Shown here: piece after piece, positions 10,123 to 20,000 of the stretch
How positions within the stretch are numbered: position 1 is the first letter of the stretch
How the letters are laid out: every line of letters begins with the position of its first letter
Assembly: GCF_010093025.1 (NCBI RefSeq)
Contig: NZ_CP048114.1
Span: 1,426,001 to 1,490,000 of the forward strand
Reading direction: 5' to 3'
Source: Edaphobacter sp. 12200R-103
GTDB lineage: Bacteria > Acidobacteriota > Terriglobia > Terriglobales > Acidobacteriaceae
DNA length: 64,000 nucleotides
Program-made: the position numbers and the translations under genes
The notes under the pieces: model-generated
The model's database searches: none
Seen by the model: only the letters and a program-made list of their open reading frames with translations
What the model was told of the DNA's origin: nothing

Positions 10123-12348
10123 CTATTGGCGTTCTAAAGTGACTGCCATTGCTTGAAAATCTCCGCGGAGATCGACATCAAATCCATGATGCATCCAATA
10201 TGCTCCGGTCGCTGCTGCAGGTGTATTCTTAGCTACTTTGCCTGTTAAAAGATGCAGCGAGTAGGTTGCATTTTCGTCCAGGCCGCGCAGATAGACGCGA
10301 GGAAAGGGGTAATTTTCTGAACTCGAGTGAAGGAATGCGAATGCGACGGCTTGTTTCCTATCGCGAGATACGCTCTCCGTAACCGATTGTTCTCCTTCGC
10401 GTGGCGACATCAGACGATACAGCGAACCTCGCTGCACCGTCTCTCGAATGGACTTATAGTCTGCAATCATCCTTTTCGCAGTTGCAAAATCTTCCGGTGT
10501 CCACTTGTTGAGATCGGCACCGATCCCGAGAGAACCCTGCATAGACGAAAGAAAACGATATTCCAGCGAAAGAGACCGGTGATTGACCCAGGTAGGAGAA
10601 TCAGTGACCCATGCCATCATGACAGCCGGTGTGTACGCATAAGTAAATCCATCCTGAATGAAGAGCCGATCGTATGCGTCCGTATTGTCCGACGTCCAGA
10701 CCTCATCGGTGAGAGCCATCACGCCAAGATCGACACGACCTCCTCCACCTGAGCAGCTTTCAATTTCGACATTGGGATGTTTTTGTCTTAGCTGGGCCAG
10801 AATGTCATAGAAGTTCCGGGTGAAATCGACGTATACATTCTTCTGCTGCTCAATAGGAACGGAAGGCCAGCCAGGCTCCGCCCAGTTCCGGTTGTAATCC
10901 CATTTAAGAAACGAGATATCGTTGTCACGCAGAAGTTTATCGAGCCATTGCAGAACGTAGTCGTGAACATCGGGACGTGCAAGGTTGAGGACCAACTGAT
11001 TACGACCTTCTGTGCGCGGACGTCCCGGGAAGTTTAAAACCCAGTCAGGATGTTTGCGATAGAGATCGCTGTCAGGATTGACCATCTCAGGTTCGACCCA
11101 TAAACCGAAATCCATATGGAGCGAGTGAACCTTGTCGATAAGAGGCTTCAAGCCATGAGGAAACTTTTGCGGATTGACGTACCAATCGCCTAAACCGGCA
11201 TGATCGTTCTTTCGTTCTCCAAACCAGCCATCGTCCATGACAAACCGTTCAACACCCAGGCTCGCGGCCTTTTCTGCCAGCATCATCTGGCTGGCTTCGT
11301 TGACATTAAAAGTCGTAGCCTCCCAGGAGTTATAGAGCACAGGGCGGAGTCTGGGAGAAGGAGCGTGGGGAAGCAGACTGTCAACCTCGAATCGATGTAG
11401 GAGGCGCGAAGCACCTCCGAGGCCCTGATCGGAATAGCCCCCGTAAAAATAAGGAGTCTGAAAGTGTTCACCGCTCTTAAGGAAGTAAGCGAAGTCGAAT
11501 GAGTTCGGGCCGCCTGTAACCCTGATGTCCTTAAGGACATTCTGCTCGACGCTGATCTTCCACGATCCACTCCATCCCAGAGCCCCAAACCAAACGCTTC
11601 CCTGATCCTGGTCGTTCGAGGATGTCCGATCGATCATGAACCATGGATTATTCTCCGCTCCTGTCGTGCCTCTACGGCTTTCTAATACTGTCTTGCCACC
11701 GTGAATCGGCTGTTCCTGAAGACTCCCTTCCGCTGCCCAACGACCGGTGACATAGTGAAGCCGGTAATCGGTGCCCCTGGGAAGATTCCAGGTTCCCGAT
11801 GCAACCTGCTCGATCGTAAAAGGTTGGTGAGTACGGTTTTCGATATCTGCGGAACGGCGAAGGATACCGGTTTGCTCATCCATCCGATACTGCAGCGTGA
11901 CGTATACATCTCGCGAGATGTCTTTCATCAAGACATGGATCTGATCTCCCTCGATATTGTGTGAGACATATTTCAAAACAAGGTCTCGGTTTCCATCCGG
12001 AAAGGTAATCTTCAAATCCGGCTCAACGTAAAGCGCACCACCCCAGCCGGTGTACTCCTGTGGCGTCGTATTGACAGGCATATCGAATGAAGCGACACCG
12101 CTGGACGCCTGCGCGGCAGGAAACTGCTGATTGTCGGGAAGCCGCTTCCCCCAGTAAAGGGTCTGGATCTCATCCTGAGCATTGATGCCGAAGGCATAGG
12201 TACTATCCCCGCCATCGAGCCTGAATACCCTTGACTGGGTATCAAAATGAGCTGCGGCATCAGCATATTGCGAACAGAACAATAGCATACAAAAGAGGGC
12301 GGAGGCGGCAGCGCGGTGAATTGGTTTTAATAAATTTATAAATCGCAT
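10123..12348 (-). CDS. Exported alpha-galactosidase, GH36
   Basis: This enzyme releases terminal alpha-galactose from oligosaccharides or hemicellulose side chains. The 741-residue protein has a signal peptide (to about residue 32, QYADAAAH), an N-terminal beta-supersandwich, then a TIM barrel. The barrel holds RFVMDDGWFGERKNDHAGLGD, SFLKWDYNRNWAEPG (nucleophile Asp484), ESCSGGGGRVDLG and VWTSDNTDAYDR (acid/base Asp554), all diagnostic of GH36. The frame begins 10 codons earlier, but AGGAG 7 nt ahead of the ATG at 12348 decides the start. It is divergent from the adjacent LacI-type gene over 126 bp, the usual arrangement of a regulator and its target. Confidence 0.94.
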   Translation of the reverse strand: MRFINLLKPIHRAAASALFCMLLFCSQYADAAAHFDTQSRVFRLDGGDSTYAFGINAQDEIQTLYWGKRLPDNQQFPAAQASSGVASFDMPVNTTPQEYTGWGGALYVEPDLKITFPDGNRDLVLKYVSHNIEGDQIHVLMKDISRDVYVTLQYRMDEQTGILRRSADIENRTHQPFTIEQVASGTWNLPRGTDYRLHYVTGRWAAEGSLQEQPIHGGKTVLESRRGTTGAENNPWFMIDRTSSNDQDQGSVWFGALGWSGSWKISVEQNVLKDIRVTGGPNSFDFAYFLKSGEHFQTPYFYGGYSDQGLGGASRLLHRFEVDSLLPHAPSPRLRPVLYNSWEATTFNVNEASQMMLAEKAASLGVERFVMDDGWFGERKNDHAGLGDWYVNPQKFPHGLKPLIDKVHSLHMDFGLWVEPEMVNPDSDLYRKHPDWVLNFPGRPRTEGRNQLVLNLARPDVHDYVLQWLDKLLRDNDISFLKWDYNRNWAEPGWPSVPIEQQKNVYVDFTRNFYDILAQLRQKHPNVEIESCSGGGGRVDLGVMALTDEVWTSDNTDAYDRLFIQDGFTYAYTPAVMMAWVTDSPTWVNHRSLSLEYRFLSSMQGSLGIGADLNKWTPEDFATAKRMIADYKSIRETVQRGSLYRLMSPREGEQSVTESVSRDRKQAVAFAFLHSSSENYPFPRVYLRGLDENATYSLHLLTGKVAKNTPAAATGAYWMHHGFDVDLRGDFQAMAVTLERQ

Positions 12349-12474
12349 CAGAAGCTCCTGAGAGTACGCACGGCGCATGGGGAAAAGATCAATCCTGGAA
12401 ACGCAGACTGAAGATTCCTGACTATGAGAGAATGCGGCATCTGAAGATTGCGCGCAATACTGAATCGATCACGC

Positions 12475-13569
12475 ATGGCACTTGAACCCAAACAAGTTGG
12501 AATTAAGGAGATCGCTCGCGTTCTTAAGATCTCGATTGGCACCGTGGATCGCGCGCTCCACAACAGGTCTGGTGTCAGCGAGAAGACGAAGAGCAAGGTA
12601 CTGCAGATGGCTAGCGAGCTGGGCTATCGGCCGAATCTTGCGGCTCAGGCACTGAAGCTCAATCGAAGAATCTCGATTGCGGCTGTGCTGCCCAAGCATA
12701 TTTCTTACTTCTTTGACCCTCTGCGCGCAGGCATCGCTGCCGCGGCCGATGCGGCCGTGCGAGGTCAGATTGCTGTTGATTTTATTGAATACCCCCGCCT
12801 CGGAGCAGGCGATGAAGAAGCTCTGCAGAAGGCAATTCAAGGGGGATACAACGGAATCATCGTTCTTCCTGGAAAGATGCAGCGGTACAGCGCAATTATG
12901 CGAAAGCTGGCTCGCGAAGGCATCGCAACGATGTGCGTCGGATCTGATGCTCCGGCCTCTGAGCGCATTGGGTCGGTCGGCGTGGATGCGTATGTGAGCG
13001 GAGCCATCGCAGCAGAGATTCTTTCTCTTCGCCTGAACCAGAAGGCAAATGTAGTCGTTTTCAGCGGAGAGTTGTCTCTGATGGACCACGCTGAAAAACT
13101 TCGCGGATTTGCAGCCACCATTGCCGTACAAGCTCCTCATCTTACGCTGCTCCCTGCACTTGAAAGCCACGAACAGCCTCGCGAAGCATACCGCCAGACC
13201 CTGGAGTTGATGCGCCGGCGAAATCGTCCGGAGGGGCTTTATCTGAGCACAGCAAACAGTCAGCCTGTTTTGCAGGCGCTTGATGAACTCAATTTGCTCG
13301 ATAAAATTCATATCGTTACAACCGATCTCTATAAAGACCTGATCCCCTTGATCGAATATGGCAAGGTCCTGGCGACCATTCACCAGAGGCCATTTACACA
13401 AGGAAAACTGGCCTTTGAAAACCTAGTTCGATACCTTCTGCAGGATGACGAGATACATCGCTATATAAGACTGGCACCTCATATCGTGCTCAGGAGCAAT
13501 CTCGCATTATTCTCTGAGAATGCTCCTGCATCGATACTGGGGACAGAAGAAGAGCAGATGCATCTCTAG
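12475..13569 (+). CDS. LacI-family transcriptional regulator with periplasmic-binding-protein-like sensor
   Basis: The 364-residue protein has the LacI helix-turn-helix at about residues 7-30 (GIKEIARVLKISIGTVDRAL) and the hinge helix (GYRPNLAAQALKLNR). A type I periplasmic-binding fold follows: ISIAAVLPKHISYFFDPLR, then GIIVLPGK, VVFSGELS, LYLSTANS and IHIVTTDLYKDLIPL. The SIGTVDRALH variant of the HTH is typical of a sub-branch whose sensor resembles ribose-type binding proteins. It is divergent from GH36 and tail-to-tail with the GH97 operon (5 bp), so both are plausible targets. The frame opens at a TTG at 12448. I prefer the ATG at 12475 because it directly precedes the HTH. Confidence 0.9.
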   Translation: MALEPKQVGIKEIARVLKISIGTVDRALHNRSGVSEKTKSKVLQMASELGYRPNLAAQALKLNRRISIAAVLPKHISYFFDPLRAGIAAAADAAVRGQIAVDFIEYPRLGAGDEEALQKAIQGGYNGIIVLPGKMQRYSAIMRKLAREGIATMCVGSDAPASERIGSVGVDAYVSGAIAAEILSLRLNQKANVVVFSGELSLMDHAEKLRGFAATIAVQAPHLTLLPALESHEQPREAYRQTLELMRRRNRPEGLYLSTANSQPVLQALDELNLLDKIHIVTTDLYKDLIPLIEYGKVLATIHQRPFTQGKLAFENLVRYLLQDDEIHRYIRLAPHIVLRSNLALFSENAPASILGTEEEQMHL

Positions 13570-13574
13570 TGTTC

Positions 13575-15569
13575 CTATTTTCTGATAAAGCGAATCGCGG
13601 CACCTCCTCCCGGAGCAAGATGAATGGTCAAGGTATCCGCCGAAGTTACATTTTTTTTGGAGATGAGCAAGTGCTTCGGATTCTTGCCCGCATCCATGGC
13701 ATCTTCGTAGGCTTCCGCTATGTAAGTGCCAGCACCTAGAAAGCGAAGAGGAACATCCAGGGTCCGGGCCGTCCAGTTTGTCATGCTGCCCAGATACCAC
13801 TCGTTTCCATGCCGCCGGACAATCGTCGTAAACTCGCCAGGATTGCTATCGATCACATGGGTTTCATCCCATTCAACCGGAACATCCTTTAGAAATTCGA
13901 GGCCTGGTTGGCCAGCATAGTTCTGTGGGCTATCGGACAGCATGGGGATCGGGTTCTCGTAGATCACATACAAGGCCAGTTGCTGGGCTCGCGTTCCCAT
14001 TGCCATCGGCGCTTCATTCCGGGGGATGAAGTTGTCTTCTGTGGCATTATCAAATGCTCCGGGGGTGAAATCCATCGGGCCCGCCAGCAGCCTTGTCGAT
14101 GCAAACATGGTGCGGTCGACAGGGCTGTCGCGCCTTCCTACCTTATTATTTTCGAGCCCTAGGACAGCCTCATAGCTCATAACATTCGGGTACGTCCTCA
14201 AGATTCCCCAAGGCGTGCGCGTTCCGTGAAAATCGATCATCAAATGATGTTCTGCCGCATACTTCGCGACGTCATAATAGAACTGGATTCCCTCCTGATC
14301 ATCCCGGTTAATAAAGTCTATTTTGAGACCAGCAACACCCCACTTCTCATACAGAGGGAAGGCCTCACGCATCTGCTTCATGACCGCTTCAGAATAGAGC
14401 CAGATCCACACCTTCACATGTTTGCTGGCGCCATAACGAACTAATTCAGGTACATCAACACGGCCGTTGAGCTGCGTGATATCACCGTTTTTGGACCATC
14501 CGGCATCGAGCATGAAGTAGGGCAAACCGTTTTCCGATGCAAAGTCGATATACTCTTTCATCACGTCCGTCGAGAAAGAGTTCTTTCCTGTTTTACTGAC
14601 GTTATCGACCCACCAGTTCCAGGAGGCCTTCCCCCCCTGAATCCAGCTGGTATCGCGGAGGCGATTTGGGGAATTAAGATCTGTAAGAAGATTTGATTCG
14701 ATAAGCTGGCCTGGCTTGTCTGCAACAGAGATGACTCTCCACGCCGAATGATGCGGCAAGCTGCCGAGCACAGCGTATTGCGGGTCGTCCCACCGAGGCG
14801 ACAGCTTAACAGTAAGGTAGTGCCCTGCCCAGTTTCCTGAGGGATTGGTCAGGTACATGGAACTGTTGCCCTCCAGGTCCGCTTCCATCAAGGATAGCCA
14901 TGCCACTCCAGGCTCGTGGAGAAGTACAGGGGTGCCGATCAGGAAATGGCTGGACACCCCGCCCTGATTGCTGAGAGCTGATAGATTAAGGCGAACATAC
15001 TCGCTCTCATAACTGCTTCGATAATTGGGTAGCGCAAGCACCCACGAGGTCGCATCCTGGCTGAACCGGAATTCCGTTGCCTCCGCACGAAGGCGGAGTT
15101 CGCGAATCGCAGATTGTGTGGGAAGGACATAACGGAAGCAGAGCCCATCGTTGTATGCACGTGCCTCTACAAGCAACGATCGCGAGTGGCTTCCCTTTTC
15201 ATTCACACGCAAGGTGATGCTGTTGTAGGTGTCATGCACCTTACTTATCTTGGTATTTCTCAGAGAATACACATCCACCCCAGAGGACTTCCTGGCTTCC
15301 GCGATCTCCACATCGGCGCCGAGCACAGCGGCACCCTCCAGATCGAGTCCCAGCCTGGACGAATCGATGATTGGCTTGCCGTGAAAGGTCGCAGAGTAGG
15401 TAAGCTGTCCCATCGTCCCCGGCGTGTTGTCAGATGGCTTGACCTCAAAGGTCATCTTCAGCTGTCCATCTGGTGAGGTAACTGAGGGCCTTGCATTCTG
15501 TGCGAACAATAACGATCCATCTATCAGAAAGACGAAAACTGATATTAGAGCCGCAATCCGTGAACACAT
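13575..15569 (-). CDS. Exported glycoside hydrolase family 97, probable alpha-galactosidase type
   Basis: The 664-residue GH97 enzyme has a signal peptide (cut near LLFAQ), an N-terminal beta-sandwich opening SVTSPDGQLKMTFEV, and a TIM barrel with GGKASWNWWVDN, LPYFMLDAGWS and the C-terminal LAPGGGAAIRF. GH97 contains inverting alpha-glucosidases (SusB) and retaining alpha-galactosidases. Retaining members have Asp in the strand-4 motif, as here in GVAGLKIDFINRDDQ (Asp418), so I favour the retaining alpha-galactosidase type; this is inference from the family. AGGAG 7 nt before the ATG supports the start. It is the last gene of an operon behind the sugar porter (40 bp gap). Confidence 0.9.
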   Translation of the reverse strand: MCSRIAALISVFVFLIDGSLLFAQNARPSVTSPDGQLKMTFEVKPSDNTPGTMGQLTYSATFHGKPIIDSSRLGLDLEGAAVLGADVEIAEARKSSGVDVYSLRNTKISKVHDTYNSITLRVNEKGSHSRSLLVEARAYNDGLCFRYVLPTQSAIRELRLRAEATEFRFSQDATSWVLALPNYRSSYESEYVRLNLSALSNQGGVSSHFLIGTPVLLHEPGVAWLSLMEADLEGNSSMYLTNPSGNWAGHYLTVKLSPRWDDPQYAVLGSLPHHSAWRVISVADKPGQLIESNLLTDLNSPNRLRDTSWIQGGKASWNWWVDNVSKTGKNSFSTDVMKEYIDFASENGLPYFMLDAGWSKNGDITQLNGRVDVPELVRYGASKHVKVWIWLYSEAVMKQMREAFPLYEKWGVAGLKIDFINRDDQEGIQFYYDVAKYAAEHHLMIDFHGTRTPWGILRTYPNVMSYEAVLGLENNKVGRRDSPVDRTMFASTRLLAGPMDFTPGAFDNATEDNFIPRNEAPMAMGTRAQQLALYVIYENPIPMLSDSPQNYAGQPGLEFLKDVPVEWDETHVIDSNPGEFTTIVRRHGNEWYLGSMTNWTARTLDVPLRFLGAGTYIAEAYEDAMDAGKNPKHLLISKKNVTSADTLTIHLAPGGGAAIRFIRK

Positions 15570-15609
15570 CAGAGCACTCCTATGAAATATTTCGAGTCAT
15601 TTTTTGAAA

Positions 15610-17037
15610 CTAACTTTTGCGGGAGACAGCTTCAATCTGTTCCAGGGTGTATCCGCGCGTCTCCGGCACTTCTATAAACACGAGAACTGCACCTGCAAGA
15701 CAAATCACTCCATAACTGACAAAGGCTCCGCCTGTTCCAAAATAGTTGTTCATAAATGGAAATGTATAAGTGAGCAGGAAAGAGGCGATCCAGAGCGAAC
15801 TGACTGCGACTGCGATGCCCCGAGAGCGAACTGGATTGGGAAAGATCTCTGAGATCAAAACCCATGTTACTGGGGCCAATGTAAGCGCATAGCAGCCGAT
15901 CGCTGCGAGAGTAAGGATGAGGACAGGCGTACCCAGATATCCGCGTGTATACGCCAGAGCGCATAAGAGATGGCAGACAGCGATTCCAATGCACCCTGAA
16001 AGCATGAGCTTGCGGCGACCGAGAGAATCAACGAGAAACATGGCAATTACGGTGAAGATCAGATTGATTGAGCCGGTAATGACGATGTCCAGAAAGATAT
16101 CGTTGGACGCGTAGCCCGCACTGCGATAGATCTCTGCCGCATAGTTGAAGAGAATATTGATTCCGGTCCACTGCTGTAAGACAGCAAGGCCAATGGCAAC
16201 AAAAACCACGCGGCGAATACCGGGCTGGAAGAGTTCCTTCCAGGATGACGACTTGGTATGAGCGCCAAGCGAGTTTTGTATTTGAATCAATTCCGCAGCA
16301 GCATATTGTTCGCCACCAATTCTCCGCAGTATGGAGCCCGCGTCGGAGTATCTGCCGTGATTCAGCAGCCATCGCGGGCTTTCCGGAAGGAGAAAGGATG
16401 CAATTGCGAAACAAAAGGCTGGGAACACAACTGCCGTGAACATCCATCTCCACCCATATTGGACATTCCAGCTTTGCAACAGGGCAACGGATGAGAGGCC
16501 GGGAGAGACTGGTCGCGCAAGGATCCAATTCACCACCTGCGCCAGAAGAATTCCGACCACAATCGCAAATTGGTTGAGACTGACAAGTCTTCCCCGAAGA
16601 GTTGCCGGGCTAATCTCGGCGATATAAAGCGGCGAAACGTTGGAAGCCAACCCAATGGCTACACCGCCGGCAATTCGCCAAACGATGAAACTGGTGAATG
16701 AGAAGGCCCACCCAGTCAAAGCGGACGATACCGCAAAGAGTAACGCAGAAAGAAGCAGCACGGGCCTTCTCCCTGACCGTTCTGCCAGGTTGCCGGCAGC
16801 CATGGACCCAAGAAGGCATCCTAAGAGCGCACAGCTATTTGCCCAGCCAACTTGCGTAGCCGATTGAAGATGGAAATAGACCTCGTAGAATTGACGCGCT
16901 CCTCCTATAACAACCCAGTCATATCCAAAGAGCAATCCTCCGAGCGCGGCCGATATTGCAAGCATCCAGACATATCCCGTGTGCGAGGGAGGTACCTGTA
17001 CCGAGGCTCCGGGGTCGATTGCGACAGGTCCCTGCAC
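15610..17037 (-). CDS. Sugar:proton symporter, MFS sugar-porter family
   Basis: The 475-residue inner-membrane protein has about 12 hydrophobic helices and the sugar-porter signatures: GGLLFGYDWVVIGGA (helix 1), ERSGRRPVLLLSALLF after helix 2, FLLPESPRWLLNHGR between helices 6 and 7, DSLGRRKLMLSG, and the terminal PETRGYTLEQIE. It is expected to import a monosaccharide, and its position between DUF5107-TPR and GH97 suggests galactose or glucose. The start is a GTG. GGAG sits 8 nt before it, inside the last codons of the upstream gene, whose stop is 2 bp away, so translation is probably coupled. Confidence 0.92.
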   Translation of the reverse strand: MQGPVAIDPGASVQVPPSHTGYVWMLAISAALGGLLFGYDWVVIGGARQFYEVYFHLQSATQVGWANSCALLGCLLGSMAAGNLAERSGRRPVLLLSALLFAVSSALTGWAFSFTSFIVWRIAGGVAIGLASNVSPLYIAEISPATLRGRLVSLNQFAIVVGILLAQVVNWILARPVSPGLSSVALLQSWNVQYGWRWMFTAVVFPAFCFAIASFLLPESPRWLLNHGRYSDAGSILRRIGGEQYAAAELIQIQNSLGAHTKSSSWKELFQPGIRRVVFVAIGLAVLQQWTGINILFNYAAEIYRSAGYASNDIFLDIVITGSINLIFTVIAMFLVDSLGRRKLMLSGCIGIAVCHLLCALAYTRGYLGTPVLILTLAAIGCYALTLAPVTWVLISEIFPNPVRSRGIAVAVSSLWIASFLLTYTFPFMNNYFGTGGAFVSYGVICLAGAVLVFIEVPETRGYTLEQIEAVSRKS

Positions 17038-17039
17038 CT

Positions 17040-20000
17040 TCAGATCTCCAGCATGCGCATCATATCTATGGCGCCAGTGTGATTTCTGTCTTCATTCAGC
17101 ACATGTCGCAGAAGCTCTGTGCCGCGCTCGACCTGACCGAGACCCAGTAATGACTGAGCCTTAAGAAAATCCGCTGTAATCTTCTGACGCTTTTCAAGAT
17201 CTTCCTCAAATAACAGCATTGCCGGCAGAGAGGTAGCAAAGTAATCAATCTTCGGCATCTGCAATCGCAGTTGATTGGCATAGTTTCCGATCTTCGCAAA
17301 GAGTGCACTTGCCTCGTCGCTACGGCCAAGCTCCTGGAGCGCCTTCGCGCTCCAATACGTCATATCGGAGATCTCCTGTACCTGCATCTTCTGGAAGTCC
17401 CCGAGAGAGCGAGCGGCACGCTCAAGAGCCTTCGTCGCGGCCTCTGCGTCTCCACTGCACTTGAGGACTCGACCTAACCAATAATCAATCATGCTGTGGT
17501 TCTGCAGCAGATGCCTGGCTTCGCTCAGACTTATGGGTGGATTCTCTGCGGAATGCAGGTGTCTGAGAGCGACAGCGGCATTGCTATCGGCCAACGCCTT
17601 CTGGACCAGAAGAAGATGAGATCTTACATACTGAGCCAGAACCTGTCCCTCGCCACCTTCCCAGGGTTGAAAGTGCCTGCCTAGAAGCAGTTCGAGCGCG
17701 GCCTGAGGATCTCCTACGCTATTGAGGAGAGAGGCGAACTCTATGGAAAGATCGTCTCTAAGCTCCACCAAATCGCGCTCTTTCTGGAGCAACTTCAGCC
17801 TGTTTTCAGGAACCTCACCAACACGCTTTAATAGTTGGTCGTACTCAAACAAAATACGTGCATCGCGAGGAGACAAGGCTCGGGCATGCTCAAACGCCCT
17901 TAGCGCCTGCGCTGTCTCATGCAATACGTTGAAGTAGCCAAAGCCAAGATTTCTCCACACCGTAGGAAATTCGGGATCAATCTCAGTGGAGCGTATCCAG
18001 TGGACGATCGCCTCCTGATGACGTTTGCGATCGTAAAGAAAATTGCCTAGATAAAAGTGAGCCCTCGCATCATCCGGATGCTGCTTGAGCGTTCTCTCAA
18101 GCAGCAACATTTCTTTAAGGCGGCTTGGAAAGACATAAGCTGGCCCGGCAAGTGCGGCTGTGCGATAAGCGATATCAGCTTCTTTTTCACGTCCCAACGT
18201 TGCCAGCAGGTCAGCCTTCAGATAAAGGGCAATGGTCTGAGCTCCATCGCGGGTCCATTCATCGACAGAAAGAATATGAATAGCTTCTTCCAGTTGGCCA
18301 ATCGTAGCAAGGTCAAAAGCGAGATCAAGACGCTGTTGGCCGTCTCCGGGAATGGAAGACTGGCAGAGATAGCGGGTCAGGATGTCGAGAGGATCCAGAG
18401 CCAGACTCTCTCGCAAAAGATTGTTTACCTCATCGTCCCGTCGCAACTGCCTTAAAGCGAGAGCCTTCAGGTTGCGAGCGTTCAGGTTGTCTGCTTCTGC
18501 TTTCAGCGATCTTTCCGCATGATCGAGCGCCTTCGTCCATTCGCAACGCCTGCAGTCGATCTCTGCGAGTCGATGATATGCGGGCCCTCTCCACGCGGCA
18601 TTCCATGTTGCTTTGTAAAAAGCATCGTAGGCATCGCTAGCTCGTCCCTGCGCTGACAGCACCAGCCCAAGATTGTAGTAGGGCTCACCGTCATAAGGAT
18701 TGGGGTTACGTTGTGTAATTCGTTTGATAGCCGACCGCAGATGTTGCTCAGCCTGCTTCAGTTCTCCTCTGCCCAGATGCCACCGCCCCATAGCATTGTT
18801 GCATCGGCTATCCAATGGGTCGCGACGCAAAGCTTCGCGCCAGTAAAGCTCGGGATAACGGGTCGGATGCCGATACTGCTCCAGGTGAAGACCCGTCAGA
18901 TAAAGCTCATCAAGAGTTTCTGTCTCTTCCGGAGAAAGAGGTTCAACCGCCAGTTCGGGAGGATCGGCGACTCCTGTCTCAGCGGGGGAATAGTGGAGAA
19001 GAACGCAGCCTTTATGCTCAAGCACCACCGCAAAATCATCAGTAAACGGAACATCGTCGAAGCTGATATGGAGTGAGCTGGCTGCGCAGAGATCTCCAGT
19101 CCAGTGCGTTACTTCTTGCCCACCTGAGCGCAGATAAATAGTGCTCTGTGGCCGGTCCTGGGTGACCTGCAGATGCAGATTTAGCACCTTGAGAATCTTC
19201 TCCACGCGAATCGCAGCGTCCAGGTTTGCCAGATCAGGTACGCCGATCTCACGAATGGGATACCAGAACTGGCTGAAAGTCTTCGTCTCGCCCGGCGCAA
19301 GAAACGAAAAGTCGGGTTGATTGTCGGTGTATACGCCGGCCATCAGCTCGACATAAGGACCATCCTCATCAGTCAGGCTGCGATCCCAGGCATAGCCAAA
19401 GTCATGGTTCCCCCAGGTCCATTGCTTCTTCCCCGGAGAGATGTGGTGATTCGCAAACGAAACGACGCCTGCCTGTCGCTGATGATCGTAGCCACCCGAG
19501 AAATCTCCCTTGGACCCCACGATCATGTAGCTTGTCGGAACCGGGATATTGGCATACCAGCCCAAATCGTTTGGGGGATACGATCCATCCGGCAAGAAAC
19601 GGGAAGGGATCTCTTCAGTGGGAACGCCCTGCCGCGCTCGCTTGCCATAATCCACACCATAGTATGCCCCTTGACTGAGCGGATATTCCGTAATCGCGCG
19701 CTTTGCATGGTCCGCAGCGAACTGCACATCCTTGGGAAAAAAAGACTGGTACCGCTCGTGCACGTGCGTAGCCACATTTGCCCACCAGAGAAATGTCTGC
19801 GTCTGATCTGTGCGGTTAAAGAGACGCACCTTTACCTCAACATATGCTCTGTCGGGATACAGGCAGATTCCGTGCATTCCCTTCATCCGATTCATCGGAT
19901 CGTGATCACTGCACCAGACTGTTACTGATCCATCGCGGGATCTCTCGATCTGAACATCAACCGGCATATACGTTGCGGGACGATGATGCTGGGGCCAGTT

